Assembly (NCBI RefSeq): GCF_001641265.1
Contig: NW_020167525.1
Location: forward strand, 722,501-786,500
DNA from: Pseudogymnoascus destructans
Taxonomy: Eukaryota; Ascomycota; Leotiomycetes; Thelebolales; Thelebolaceae
Reading direction: 5' to 3'
Length of the DNA: 64,000 bases
Shown: positions 11,751 to 23,231 of the stretch, piece after piece
Layout: every line of letters starts with the position of its first letter
Numbering within the stretch: position 1 is the stretch's first letter
The notes under the pieces: model-generated
Database searches by the model: none
What the model was told of the DNA's origin: nothing
What the model saw: the letters and a program-made list of their open reading frames with translations, nothing else
Translations under genes and position numbers: made by a program

Positions 11751-14700
11751 TCAAACCCCCAGCCCAGCACCCCCCCCTCCTCCCCCATCAATATTCCTAC
11801 TAACACTCGCCCTCGCAACCTCCTCCACAATCCCAACATGCGTATCACTCTCCGCCACCGGCTGTACACCAAGATTCATCATACCCAACCCCCTCTCCAC
11901 GCCCTCAACCTCCCCGCCCCCACCCACCCCATCATCTTCCTCCTCATCCTCCTCCGGCGACGGGACAGTATACTCCCTACTCTCCTTATGCTTATGCCCC
12001 ATCCCCCTCCCCCCCACCCCCACCCCCTTTCCCACTCCCACCGCCGCACCCCCCTTCCCCGCCCTCCCCGCCACCGCCCCCCTCCCCACAATCTTCTCCG
12101 TCCAATTCCACACCGCCCCCCCCCCCTTCTCCTTCTCCTGCTTAGCCTCCCCATCGCTATCCCCCTCACTATCCATGAAATCGCGCTCACTCCACACCTC
12201 CGAGTCCGCGCGCTCCAGCACCGGGTTGCGGACGCGCTGCATGGTGTGCGTGTGCGTGTGCGTGCTCACCGCATCACCGAGGCTTGATAGATGATCTACG
12301 CTTTCCCTGTCTTCTTCCTCGCGTTCTCGCATTAGTGCTTGGTTGAGGAATTGATGCGGTGCCGGCCCCTCCCCATCTCCTCCGTGGCCCCGCGGGGACT
12401 TCCCCGCCGCGCGGTCCTCCTTCCCCTCCTCGTCATCAGGGGTGACCGCCGCGCCGCTGCCGGCAAAATGCGTATCAACTAGGTGCTGGACGACAGGCCA
12501 TCCGTAGGCGTTTGCGAATTTGCGCCGCACGATGATGTTGTTATGTGCATCTGGCTCCAGCCGCACGAGGACCTTCCGCCAGGCGAGGTCGCGGTGGTAA
12601 GCGCGCGCGATTTTCTCCTCGACTTTCATGGCGGAGGAGTCTATCTCCGGGAGCGGGGAAAGGGAGGAGTCAGAGGCGGTGGTAGCGATTCTGTTAGTGC
12701 TGTGGTTGGATGCCGGCGGGGACTTGGAGAGTTTGTTGCTGGTGGTGGTGGGTGGTTTGAGCGGGGGTGGGGGGATATCGGACGGGTGGTAGACGCGGTC
12801 GTGGAAGATGGTGAGGGGGCGCGTGGAGGGGTCGATGAGGAAGGAGAGCGGGGGGAGGGGGGGGCTGAGGATGTCGCCCGCGGCTTCGAAGAAGCTAGTT
12901 CGTGGGGGGGCGGCGGAGCCTTGGGGGTCCTCGTGGAAGGCGGAGCTGATGCCTGGGGTGTGGTTGGTGCTGGAGTCGGAGTCGGTTTTGCGGGTGGAAT
13001 CGGTCTTGCTGCTGGAGTCTGTTTTGCTGTCTGATTTGCGGCTGGTGTCGTCGAATTTGACGGTCTGGCTGCGCTTGTAGATCTTGGATTGCGTGGGGGA
13101 GTCGGGGGATTTGGCGCGGGGGTTGAAGAAATCGAGGAAGCTGTCGATTGGACCTTTGGTGGATGCTGTGCCAGTAATCGGTGGTGATTGCTGTGGCGGC
13201 GGATGCAGTTCGTTCTCCTTTACGTTGCTAGATGTCCGCTGCTGGCTCGACGACCGTCGGGTCATTTTCATGCTCTTCAGACTGCGTACATCGTCCTCCG
13301 TCGCATCTGGCGGAGGCTGCGGGACATCTCCACCCCTCCCCTGCCGAGTAGGCGTATTACTCCCATTCGCCTCAGCCTGAGCCTGCGCAGCCTCCGTCTC
13401 CCTCGCCTCCTCCATCCACTCCTGTCTCGCAGCCGCCGTTGCATTCTGCCCCGTCAACTCGGCCCACCCCCACCCCGCCATCGTTCCCACAAGTCCGTTC
13501 TCCCTCCTCGCCTTCTCCACTCTTCCCAGCCCCTGCCAATCCAAGAAGAGCAGACAGCTCGTCCGCAGCGGCACAATTCCATCATTCACAACATTGGAAT
13601 ACACCGTGCGATTGCGGAACTTCTTGAGCGCTACATGCGCCGGCCCTGTCGGCAAAATCCGCAGCAGCGGCTTCGAGCGCGGGTCGCGTGGGTGCTCAAT
13701 CGAATTCTTGGCGTTTTCGCCGATGCCACTGACGAGGGCTCCCCAGCCGCTGCGGGCGAGAGTCGGCGCGCGCCATGTTAGACCAAGATCCTGGCCGGTG
13801 CGGCCGACGAGGCCGAAGTCGAGAGCGAACTTGACGTACAGAGGGTTCTCGTTGCTGAGACCAAGGAAAGGCGAGGCGAGACAGATAAAGTTGACGGCCT
13901 GAATCTTCTCAAAGAAGTCCGGCGAGTGCTTCTGGATATATGCTACGGCGTAGGTCTGGATCAGGCCGCCCAGCGAGTGCGCGATGAAGCTGATACTTGT
14001 GATCTTGTATGCGCGTTTCTTGCCAGTGGGCGGATCTTTCTGGATGCTGCTGTGAGGGTGTACTGCCTCGCCGAGCTCGACCTCTCTGGATTTGTCGTGT
14101 GTGACTGCCGCTTTAAAACTCTCGCCAGCGCTTATCCTGACGGAGTGGAGCGACTGGTCCGGATAAGTCATCGCTAAGACGTATTTCGCCAATCGCTTGC
14201 CTAGATATTTAATCCCCTTCTCCGTGCGAACCGCATTTCCGGAGAATCCGCGGACTATAACATCCTCCTCGTCGTCAGTGTCGTCATCCTTGGCATGCTT
14301 TTGCTCGGATGTTACGTCGGCGTTTATGCTGCTGCTTTGCGCAGAAGCCGCCTCTGCCCTCTCCTTTCGGCGTTTGTCCCGCCGAAGTTTGGCCTCCTCT
14401 TTTGCCTTCTTTGCTCCAGCATCTATGCTTTCCTTCATATAGAGCATATCCGCGCCCAGATTACTATGCAGCCCATGCGTCAATACCACCAAGTGTATCT
14501 TCTTCTGTTTCCTGTCATCAGTCTTCTCCTCCCCATTCGCCCTCTCACCCTCCACCTTCTTCCCCTCCTCAACCTTCCCCTCCTCAACCTTCCCGACCCT
14601 CCTCACCCCCTCCCCACCACTCATATCCTCCCCCCCTCCCCCTCCCACTCCGGCAGTCTCGGTGTATTCCACAACCCCGCCGTATCCTCCACCCTAACCC

Positions 14701-15173
14701 TCACCGCCTCCGAGAAAACCCCTGCCTCGCCCCCTTCCCCGCCCCCATCTCCCCCCCACACTCCCCTCATCCCTCCCCACAAGCACCTCAAACCTAACCC
14801 CCGCACTCGCCGAAAAAATAACCTGACTCGCCACCTCCACAACCCAACTCGTCTCCTCATCCCCCCTAACCTTCAGCCTCGCGGCCCACGCCGCCCCAGG
14901 CTTGAGATTCGGTTCGAACTCCGGGACGCCGTCGAGCCTTGCGCTCACGCCGCTGGCGACGTCGACGCGGTGCGTGGACGGCGCGGCGGAGACGTAGAGC
15001 GCGTAGGGCCCGTGCATGAAGGCTGCGCGCAGGGCGATGGCCGAGGTGTTCTTGATGCGAAGGTGCAGGTGGGAGGGGTGCGGGAGGATGCGGTCCCGCG
15101 AGGGCGTGTAGGTGATGGTGTAGCGGACGACCTCGCCGACTTTGAGGGCGCCGGGTTGCTGGAGGAGGAGCAT
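11751..15173 (-). CDS. ROG1-type lipase/serine esterase (DUF676), frame disturbed
   Basis: This is an alpha/beta-hydrolase of the ROG1/YOR059c family, linked in yeast to lipid-droplet and monoacylglycerol metabolism. The N-terminal domain (15173 to about 14750) begins MLLLQQPGALKVGEVVRYTI, the family start. The hydrolase core has VVLTHGL (oxyanion region) and the nucleophile elbow FIAHSLGG, followed by ASPFLGLSNEN. The C-terminal half is long, Ser/Pro-rich and low in complexity, up to the TGA at 11751. Between about 14640 and 14750 the conserved linker (EDTAGLWNTPRLPEWE) lies in another frame, bounded by two G runs; the main frame carries a stop at 14694-14696. The two shifts compensate, so total length stays divisible by three (1140 residues). 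This points to two homopolymer errors or a real pair of indels. No intron is needed elsewhere. Confidence 0.8.
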
Positions 15174-15986
15174 CGTGAGGGTTTGGGAGGTGTTCGGGCG
15201 AGGGTCATTGCTGGTGGGAGCTTGGTAGAGGGGTCTGTCGGGTGCGTCGGATGGTGGGTCTCAGGGTTATTTCGAATGGAGCGTTGGTCGCTTTGTGGAG
15301 ATTTATACCAAAAACCAACTTTGGGGTTCTTCAAGCTTCTCGGGGTTCTTCAAGCTCTGGAGGTTTTGAAGCTCGTGTGTCGTCGTCCAGCCTTCCATCC
15401 AAATGCGGAGCATGTGCTCACTCTTTAAATTGTTCCATAACCAGACATGTGGGGGGCCGGGCCGACGGCGATGACGACCTGTGGCGTAAATGGGAGATCA
15501 AGTGTGGCTGGTGTCAACAGCCAAGGAACACTGGCGATTTCAATTATAAGGAGATAAATAATGAGAATGGAAGGAGGTTGTTTACAGAAATAAATAATCG
15601 CTGGAAATGGAAAATAATTTGGTATTTCGGCTTCGGCGGCGTAGAGTGGAGCAATTTGCCAGGGGTAACAACAAACTATGAGAATGGAAGAAGCACTTTA
15701 ACATTCTAGCTACGTCTCCTTTTCTTAGGGATGGACAAATAGTAAAATAGAAAGCTCCTTATTATTTCAGCTTCATCTATAACGGCGAGGTTGTGATTTT
15801 CTAAATAGTAACAAAACACCACATCATACACCATCCATCCCATCGTGAACACCAGTGAACCCCCCCCCCAAAGCTCCACCCACTATCCAAACATACAGTA
15901 CATCCCATAGTATACAGCTCTCACAGCCCCGCCCCTTCCCCTCCACCACCCCCAATCCCAGCCGCTCAGTCAACCAACACACCCCC
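15174..15986. other. Intergenic region, upstream of ROG1-type gene
   Basis: It contains the presumptive promoter of the ROG1-type gene (right side of its ATG at 15173) and the 3' flank of SAM37. Frames seen on either strand have no recognisable domain and low-complexity composition. Confidence 0.4.
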
Positions 15987-17342
15987 CTAAAAATTCATCT
16001 TCGCCGCCAACTCCGCCACGCCCGGCTCGGCCGCCTGCCACGGCGAGGCAACCGCAAGCCTCCCCTCCTCCTCCTCTCCCTCGGCCCTCGCACGCGCGCG
16101 CCTCTGCGCCCCCTGCACAACCGCCGCCAGGGTGCCCTGCTGGAACAAGAACCCCACGAACAAGCTCACAGCCACCACCACGCTGCCAGTCGTAACCCAC
16201 ATCTCATTCCTCCTAACCTGCGCCCTGTACGCCACAAGACCCTTCTCGCTCTCCGATAGGAATTCTTCTTCCTTCCTCTCCTCCTCCCTCGCTGCTCCTC
16301 CCAACCCAAGCGCGCCTCTCACCCATCCCCCAACAGCCCGTCCGAGGACCCCAACTCCACCCTCCCCCACTCCCCATGGCAGCTCCTCGAACGCCACCCC
16401 CCTCACCTCAGCAACCCACTCCTTCAGCCCCTTCACGGACTTCACCTTCTCCGCCAACCATGGCCTCGGCAGCCCATCCACAAGCATAACAGCCAAGTAC
16501 CCCAGGGCGAGACAATCCACCTCCGTCGCGCGCCCGCCGACAAACCAGCTCCCCTCCCCCCTTATCTCCACAAGCGGTTCCAGAAACTCATCCGCCAGCG
16601 CAGATAGCCTAATCGTCGCCGCGCCCTCAGCAGCTATACTCGCTGCCGTCGCACCTGTATTACCCTTGCGAAGACTCACAGGGATGACGTCCTCGCCCTG
16701 GACCTGGGTCGAGGGGGATGCATCATCCTTATCGTCGGCGTCGAGTTTGATGCCTAGGTGCGCGGTGCGCGCTAGGGCTGCTTCGCGGAGACGGCGGGGT
16801 TCGAGCCAGGAGAGGGGGAAGGGGAGGGTGGAGGCGAGGGAGGGGCGGGTGAGGGTGTTGTAGTTGGAGGGGTCAGCGAAGAGGGAGAGGTCGAGGAGGG
16901 CGCGGCCTTTGGAGCGGATGAAGTTTGAGAAGCTGTGCGGTACTGTTAGTTGTGCCCTTCAGGTAGATGGATGGATAAGGTACTCACGCAATAACATCCC
17001 CTCTCCCCCCCTTCCCCCCATTCCCCCCATTCCCCCCATTCCCCCCATTCCCCCCATTCCCCTCCCCATCCCCATCTCCATCCCCCCCAGCGCCCACACC
17101 TCCCCCCCCATCTTCCCAACAAAATCAACCACATTCCCCCACCCCCCCACCCACACCCCCCCCCATCTCAGCGCAGGCAGCACGCCCGTCGGGTTCGCGC
17201 CGGGGAGAGAGGGGATGAGCACCCATTCGCCGCGCGGGATGGCGAGGGAGAAGTAGGCGGTTAGGGCGAGGGATTCGGGGTCGAGGGTCGGGAGGGTGGG
17301 AAGGGGGGGTGAGGGGGGGACGTGGAGTTCGAGGATGGGCAT
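15987..17342 (-). CDS. SAM37: Mitochondrial SAM complex subunit Sam37 (metaxin family)
   Basis: This is a subunit of the outer-membrane sorting and assembly machinery that inserts beta-barrel proteins. Two exons: 17342-16988 and 16942-15987, with a 45-bp intron (GTGAGT..CAG), total 436 residues. The start MPILELHVPPSP and the segment PRGEWVLIPSLPGANPTGVL match the GST-like N-terminal domain of fungal Sam37/metaxin. The second GST-like half includes FVGGRATEVDCLALGYLAVM. A single transmembrane helix (about WVTTGSVVVAVSLFVGFLF) lies near the C-terminus, as in fungal Sam37. Exon 1 carries a GMGGMGGMGG repeat encoded by an ATTCCCCCC-type tandem tract (about 17010-17070), an unusual insertion compared with the family. 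Confidence 0.87.
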
Positions 17343-17867
17343 TTGGGAGGTGTGCGGTAGGTGTGTGTTGTGGTGTGGGAGTGTTTGGCGGGTTGGTGGT
17401 TGGTGAGGCGCGCGTGTTCGCGCTACGGTGGTGTCGGATATACGCTCCAGTGAACCGAAACAAGATCGCCTTGTAAATCCCCTTCTTCCTATATCCGTCG
17501 TAAAATACAATTCCGTCCCGCGTTGCTGTCAATCCGTAATCGCGTACTCGTGGTGAGCTTTTCGGCTTCCAGAAATCACCCTTGCTGGATAAGTTGATAC
17601 GCGTGTCGGGGGATTATTTCCCCGCTCCGATATTTATCCGCCGAAACAGCCGAATGTGATAACTTCTATTACGCCGTCTAGGCCAGGTATGCATCCTAAC
17701 ATGCTGAACTCATGTCCGCCTCGCTCGCCATGGGTTGTCGGCAGGATGGTGAAGTAGAGTAGGTAATATATAGATAAGTTAGACAAGATACAAGTAAAAT
17801 CATCTCCGAGCGAGATATATTAAAAGTCCACATTTGTCTAAATTAAAAGTCCACATTTGTCTAATTA
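17343..17867. other. SAM37 upstream region and edge of transposon island
   Basis: The proximal part should be the SAM37 promoter. Near 17821-17866 a 22-bp unit (AAAAGTCCACATTTGTCTAA plus TT) occurs twice in tandem. The last five bases, AATTA, directly abut LTR A copy 1. Confidence 0.5.
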
Positions 17868-18125
17868 TGTTACGATATCAAGTGCGCCTTGCAGCTCGAG
17901 TGGGGGTTCAGGGGTGTGGGGAGCTTTCCGGGGTTGGAGCGAAGTTTTCAGTTGTGGAGTGAATTCTCAGAACTGGTCTCGCTAAAGAGAATTCACTCCA
18001 CAACAACATAGCTGTATATAGATTGAGCCACTGCTCGAGTGCTCCTCTTCTCTTTCCTTTCTTCTCTAGATTGAGTTTAATTCATAATACCCAACTGGCG
18101 CCCTATGCCTTGGTGAACCGTGACA
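17868..18125 (+). mobile_element. Solo LTR, family A, copy 1 (Ty3/gypsy-like)
   Basis: A 258-bp element starting TGTTACGATATCAAG and ending AACCGTGACA. Near-identical copies lie at 31395-31651 and, inverted, at 33864-34121. Inside is an 18-bp perfect inverted repeat (17951-17968 with 17987-18004) around GTGAATTCTC. Its flanks are AATTA on the left and GTTGC on the right, which do not match each other but match the flanks of copy 3 crosswise (see findings). Confidence 0.88.
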
Positions 18126-19122
18126 GTTGCACTCAGTTTGCTATCAAACTCAAGAGCAAACTTAGAAATCTCCTCCTCAATGTCATACTGACATTCGTTG
18201 CACTCAGTTTGCTATCAAACTCAAGAGCAAACTTGGAAATCTCCTCCTCAAACCTACAAGTCACTATACATATGTTGGCTTATCACACCAACAACAAGAG
18301 CAATACTACTCAACGATTGCTACAACCCTCTATGATTCATTACACGTCATTGCTCCTTAGTTACTGGGCCAATATTACCACATAGCATATCTCTACAACC
18401 CTCTATGATTCATTACATGACATCACTCATACTACCACATGACATATCTCTACCAACTAGAGGCCTAGGAGCATGAACGATAGCTCTAAAAACTCCTACG
18501 AACCTCTATGATTCATTACACGTCATCGCTCTTTAGTTACCCACAAGATTGGTTAAGTTATGACATAATTTGTCTATGACATAATTTGTCTATGACATAA
18601 TTTGTCTATGACATAATTTGTCTATAGGGGTACTCTGACCTTGGATCTCCTTTTACTTCCTATAGGCTACGAACCTAAGAGATGGTTCTATGGGATTCTC
18701 TTTCATTGACTACAGTTACCAAGCCTGGTAAGTCATGGAAAGTCTTGGAAAATGAGAGAACTACACTCCTTTAGCATAAATAGGATTGCCCTTTCCTTAA
18801 GAAAGGGCAAGCAGACATACAGTAAATCGACTATCACATACTTCCACGTCTTTTCCAAGCTTCCAAGCATTGATTCTTGTTACTCCTTGTTTCTGAAAAG
18901 TCAGTGAGGTGTTAACCTCTGACTTATCCCTGAGTTCTCAGACTCAACATTTGTTACAACTTGTCTGAACCACTTCACTACATCACACACCTGATTGCTG
19001 CGTTGTGGAATAGTCTAAGCTACAACCCTTTGGCTCTGTTTCCTAAGACAGTGTGTTGTCTTAGTAAAATCATCCCTTCCTTGGGTGGCTAGATTCTCAC
19101 ATCTGGTGCACCCACCATTACA
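18126..19122 (+). mobile_element. LTR family B, copy 1 (composite)
   Basis: Family B LTRs begin TGTCATACTGACATTCG and end CACCCACCATTACA and are about 720-950 bp. Here 18126-18180 is an interior piece of one B (starting right after the GTTGC flank), followed at 18181 by a second B start that runs to 19122. A 16-bp unit (TATGACATAATTTGTC) is present four times near 18556-18620; most other copies have one. The right border falls inside gypsy pol sequence. Confidence 0.75.
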
Positions 19123-21588
19123 GCAAGTATTCTAGACAAAATCCAAACTGCGCAACTTCAAGACAGCTTATGCAAAGACACTATTCAGAAGCTGCAGAAT
19201 AGAGAACGAAACAGTCCAAACATAGCTCTAGCATATTGCGAGGTGAAGGAAGGGCTCTTATACTATCATAATAGAGTCTGGGTTCCAGAATGTGCTCATG
19301 TCGAACTCTTACAAGAAATTCATGACCAACCAGCAATGGGACACCCTGGCATTGGGAAGATGATTCGGGTCATCAAAAGACAGTATTACTGGCCCCTGAT
19401 GGATAAGACAATTATACAATACATCAAGAACTGCCATATCTACAAAAGATCAAAACCTACAAGAGATGCTTATAACAAACTTCTTTAACCAATCCCTGTT
19501 AGCAGCTAGCCATGGAAGGACATATCACTTGACTTTATTACAGGATTGCTATTGTGTGAAGGAAACAATGCTATCCTTGTCATAGCATGCTGACTTACAA
19601 AAGAGTGCCATTTTATCCCATGCTTTGCAGGCTAAGAAGGCACAACTGCAGAAGCACCAGCATAGCTACTCCTTCGACATGTATGGAAACACCATGGTTT
19701 AACAAATTCAATCATCTCAGACAGAGGCCTCCAAGTTCGTGGCTGCAGCGTTGAAATCCTCTGCAAAGTTTGGAAAGTTATAACAAAATTGTCTACTGCC
19801 TTCCACCCAGAAACGGATGGGCAAACTGAGAGGTTCAATGCAGACCTTGAACGATATTTACAAGCTCATGTCAACTATCTCCAAGACAACTGGGTCGAAT
19901 ATCTTTGCATGGCAGAATTTGCAGCAAATGCTCTACCTTTAGACTCTACAAAAATCAGTCCATTCTTTGCAAATAAGGGCTTCGAGCTGGGAATGAGTTT
20001 TGATATTAAGAACAGCAAGTTTCAAATAGTGCCACAGAAACACAAGGATATGATACAAAGCATGAAAGATATTTCGGAGTTTCTACAAGACCAAATCGCA
20101 CTCTTGCAAACTCGCATAGAGACATTCACAAATCGACATAGGAAAGCTACACTAAGATATCAGGTTAAAGATCAAGTTATCAGGACTTAGAGGCTATTGA
20201 AAAAACTCGATCACAAGCAAGTTGGTCTGTATAAGATTCTCGAACGAATTAGGCAAGTGGCATGTAATGGTGGGTGCACCAGATGTGAGAATCTAGCCAC
20301 CCAAGGAAGGGATGATTTTACTAAGACAACACACTGTCTTAGAAAAAGAGCCAAAGGGTCATAGCTTAGACTATTCCACAATGCAGCAATCAGGTGTATG
20401 ATATAGTAGAGTGGTTTAGACAAGTTGTAACAAATGTTGAGTCTGAGAACTCAGGGATAAGTCAGAGGTTAGCACCTCACTAACTTTTCAGAAACAAGGA
20501 GTAACAAGATCAATGCTTGGAAGCTTGGAAAAGACGTGGAAGTATGTGATAGTCGATTTACTGTATTGTCTGCTTGCCCTTTCTTAAGGAAAGGGCAATC
20601 CTATTTATGCTAAAGGAGTGTAGTTCTCTCATTTTCCATGACTTTCCATGACTAACCAGGCTTGGTAACTGTAGTCGACGTAAGAGAATCCCATAGAACC
20701 ATCTCCTAGGTTCCTAGCCTATAGGAAGTGAAAGGAGGTCCAAGGTCAGAGTACCCCTATAGACAAATTATGTCATAGACAAATTATGTCATAGACAAAT
20801 TATGTCATAGACAAATTATGTCATAACTTAACCAATCTTGTGGGTAACTAAAGAGCGATGACGTGTAATGAATCATAGACGGTTGTAGAAGCTTTTGGAG
20901 CTATCGTTCATGTCATGTTCCTAGGCCTCTAGTTGATAGAGATATGTCATGTGTAGTATTAGCCCAGTAACTAAGGAGTGATGTCATGTAATGAATCATA
21001 GAGGGTTGTAGAGATATGCTATGTGGTCATATTGGCCCAGTAACTAAGGAGCAATGACGTGTAATGAATCATAGAGGGTTGTAGCAGAGTATTGCTCTTG
21101 TTGTTGGTGTGACAAGCCAAAATATGTATAGTGACTTGTAGATTTGAGGAGGAGATTTCTAAGTTTGCTCTTGAGTTTGATAGCAAACTGAGTGCAACGA
21201 ATGTCAGTATGACATGGCATATTGATTAGAGCTACCACTAAGCATGAAGATACATCCTGTCTTTTACAGCAACCTCTCAAGACTTGATTCGAATGATGCA
21301 TTAAGTGGCCAACACTAGGAACCATCACCTCTAGTCATTGTGGATGATGAACTCGAATGGGAAGTCGAGGAAATTCTGGATTCAAAGCACTTACGAAAAA
21401 AGTTATTTTACATAGCAGCATAGAAGAATGACCCACCTGACAACACATGGTATGCAGCTACGAATTTTGAACATGCACCAGAGATCATGCAAGCATTCCA
21501 TCAGAAATACCCTAAAAAACTGAAGTAACTGAATTTTAAAATTTTCTACTCTTGATCAGGAGATCAATCTCAAATGGGAGGGGGGTAG
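19123..21588 (+). pseudogene. Ty3/gypsy chromovirus pol remnant (integrase + chromodomain)
   Basis: The sequence starts after RNase H. It carries an integrase zinc-binding region (19243-19488, with GHPGIGKMIRVIKRQYYWPL), a degenerate integrase core (ISDRG near 19715, then STAFHPETDGQTERFNADLE at 19789 on), and then the region up to LYKILERIR at 20255. LTR B copy 2 interrupts it at 20263-21214. After it the frame resumes with a chromodomain (EWEVEEILDSKHLRKKLFY, about 21350) and a stop near 21528. A polypurine tract (AAATGGGAGGGGGG, 21572-21585) precedes the LTR. Several in-frame stops make it dead. Gag, protease and reverse transcriptase are absent here. Confidence 0.85.
20263..21214 (-). mobile_element. 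Solo LTR, family B, copy 2, TSD TGGCA
   Basis: A complete 952-bp family B LTR in reverse orientation (TGTAATGGTGGGTGCACC at the left, GTCAGTATGACA at the right). It is flanked on both sides by TGGCA (20258-20262 and 21215-21219), a proper 5-bp target duplication. It has the same four-unit 16-bp repeat as copy 1. It inserted into the gypsy element between integrase and chromodomain. Confidence 0.9.
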
Positions 21589-21795
21589 TGTTACGATATT
21601 AGCTGAAGCTACTCGAGCTGGTGGTGTTACAATTGCAGCTCACAGCCACTAGCAACTATGGGGACCGCTAAGTGCACAACTGTATATAACGAGGAATAGC
21701 CTCACCACCTTCCTTTTCTTCTCCTTCTCTCTTTAGATTCAATCTAGCTTATTATTCTCCGGACTGGCTTCTTAACCTCCATGACCATCATAACA
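21589..21795 (+). mobile_element. LTR family C (3' LTR of the gypsy remnant)
   Basis: It begins TGTTACGATATTAGCTG directly after the polypurine tract and appears to end at ATCATAACA. It shares the TGTTACGATAT start, a GTATATA box and a pyrimidine stretch with LTR A, so A and C are probably related families. The matching 5' LTR is not in this window. Confidence 0.65.
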
Positions 21796-22974
21796 GAATG
21801 AACCTTTTCGCGAGGTTCTCGTCAATGTATTCTTTTAGTATGTCTAGCTCTGCTGCTGACATCTGATATATTAGTCCGAACGGTAGACTCTTTCCTTCTA
21901 TAATAGGTATTACATGATCCCATGGTTGGTGCTTAGGAAGCGCCTCTTCCTTAGGGTCTTCCTAGAATAACTGCTTGTATTTCTTATACTACACTAGTAT
22001 ACTAGTTAGTGAGGGTGCCTAGGCTAGGTTACCGGGCTCTAGGGGTTGTGTTTCTTAAGCCACGGCACACTAAGGGTGCATGAATGATTGTCTATGTGTA
22101 CGATATCAAACTATATTGTTTCCTTATATCTCTGTAGCATGACCATTTCTAATGGGACCGTCTTGTAGGTCACCATTCCATTGTTAGTTGAGATGGGCTG
22201 TCCATCTACAACCATTAATAGGTATAGGTCGGTCTTTAGTTGCGTTCTAAAACTGTATGTGTCTGCTAATTTTTTCATCATAAAGTTGCCTATTGCTCCT
22301 AAGTCTATCATAGCTCGGAGGTGTTGCTATTGTATCTTAGCAACTACATATAGCTACATGCTGCCTGTCGTGGCATATAGCTAGTTCGTACTAGGCCTGT
22401 CTTTGTCACTTGCTAGTGGCCTACTGTTAAGGACTCCTAGTTTTTTGACTAGAGTTGTCTAGTAGATCGTCGTCTCTTGAGAATCTCTTTTATGTACTCC
22501 TACTTGTAATAAACTAGTTGTTCTAAGAAGGGCAAACAGGAATGCTCTATCTTGTCAAGATAATGGATTAGGCAGTTATTAGTATAACACTTTGACTATA
22601 GCACAATATAGTGCTAAGGATGATTAGTCCTAGTCACGTCCTAGTCCTGCAATTCTCTTCCTTCTTCGTCTGTAGGAACTCTATTAACGTAGTACATGTT
22701 GACTCTGAACATCTCTCTAAGTTGAGATCTGTCATGTCCAACTTCTATCTCTAGCTATTCGAGCGCTTAGATGAGGCTCTGCTGTCAGTCTTTATAGACC
22801 TTGTAGTTAGGATGATAGATGTCGATGGTTCTTCCTTCTGCGATGGCGTCCTAGACGTTGTATTTGCAATTAAATCTAACTAAGCTCCAAAGATACAGAT
22901 ATAGACTGTCTTACGTCTCCACCTCTACATGAAAGCACCGAACAACAAAATCCTGGCCCTGCTCTAAACCGTAT
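21796..22974 (-). pseudogene. Gypsy gag-pol fragment with aspartic protease remnant
   Basis: On the minus strand, 22311-22111 reads MIDLGAIGNFMMKKLADTYS and continues to a VVDGQPISTNNGMVTYKT motif, the retropepsin-like protease of fungal gypsy elements; the usual DSGA/DTGA active site is altered to DLGA. The rest is AT-rich and full of stops, consistent with old, mutated retrotransposon sequence. LTR D copy 1 forms its right edge. Confidence 0.65.
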
Positions 22975-23231
22975 TGTAAGGATGCCTTCTCGTCTCTCCT
23001 CTGAAACAGTAGACTCCGGGTAGCCGCGGGGTCACGTGTGATCATTTGGGTGGCCTAACCGAGTCGGAACCGAGTCGGATGGGTTTCGGATACTTGAGAA
23101 AATCGACTGACGGGGTTCCCCATCATCTTTTTTGTATCCTTCGTAGTAGACCTATAGGATAGCATCCGTTTAGCCTCCGACTCGTACTCTCATATGCTAT
23201 TACTGTGAGCTGGGTGCCCTGTGTCCTTACA
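22975..23231 (-). mobile_element. Solo LTR, family D, copy 1, TSD CGTAT
   Basis: A 257-bp element reading TGTAAGGATGCCTTCTCG at the left and GGTGCCCTGTGTCCTTACA at the right, flanked by CGTAT on both sides (22970-22974 and 23232-23236). An inverted homologous copy lies at 33145-33402. Confidence 0.88.
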
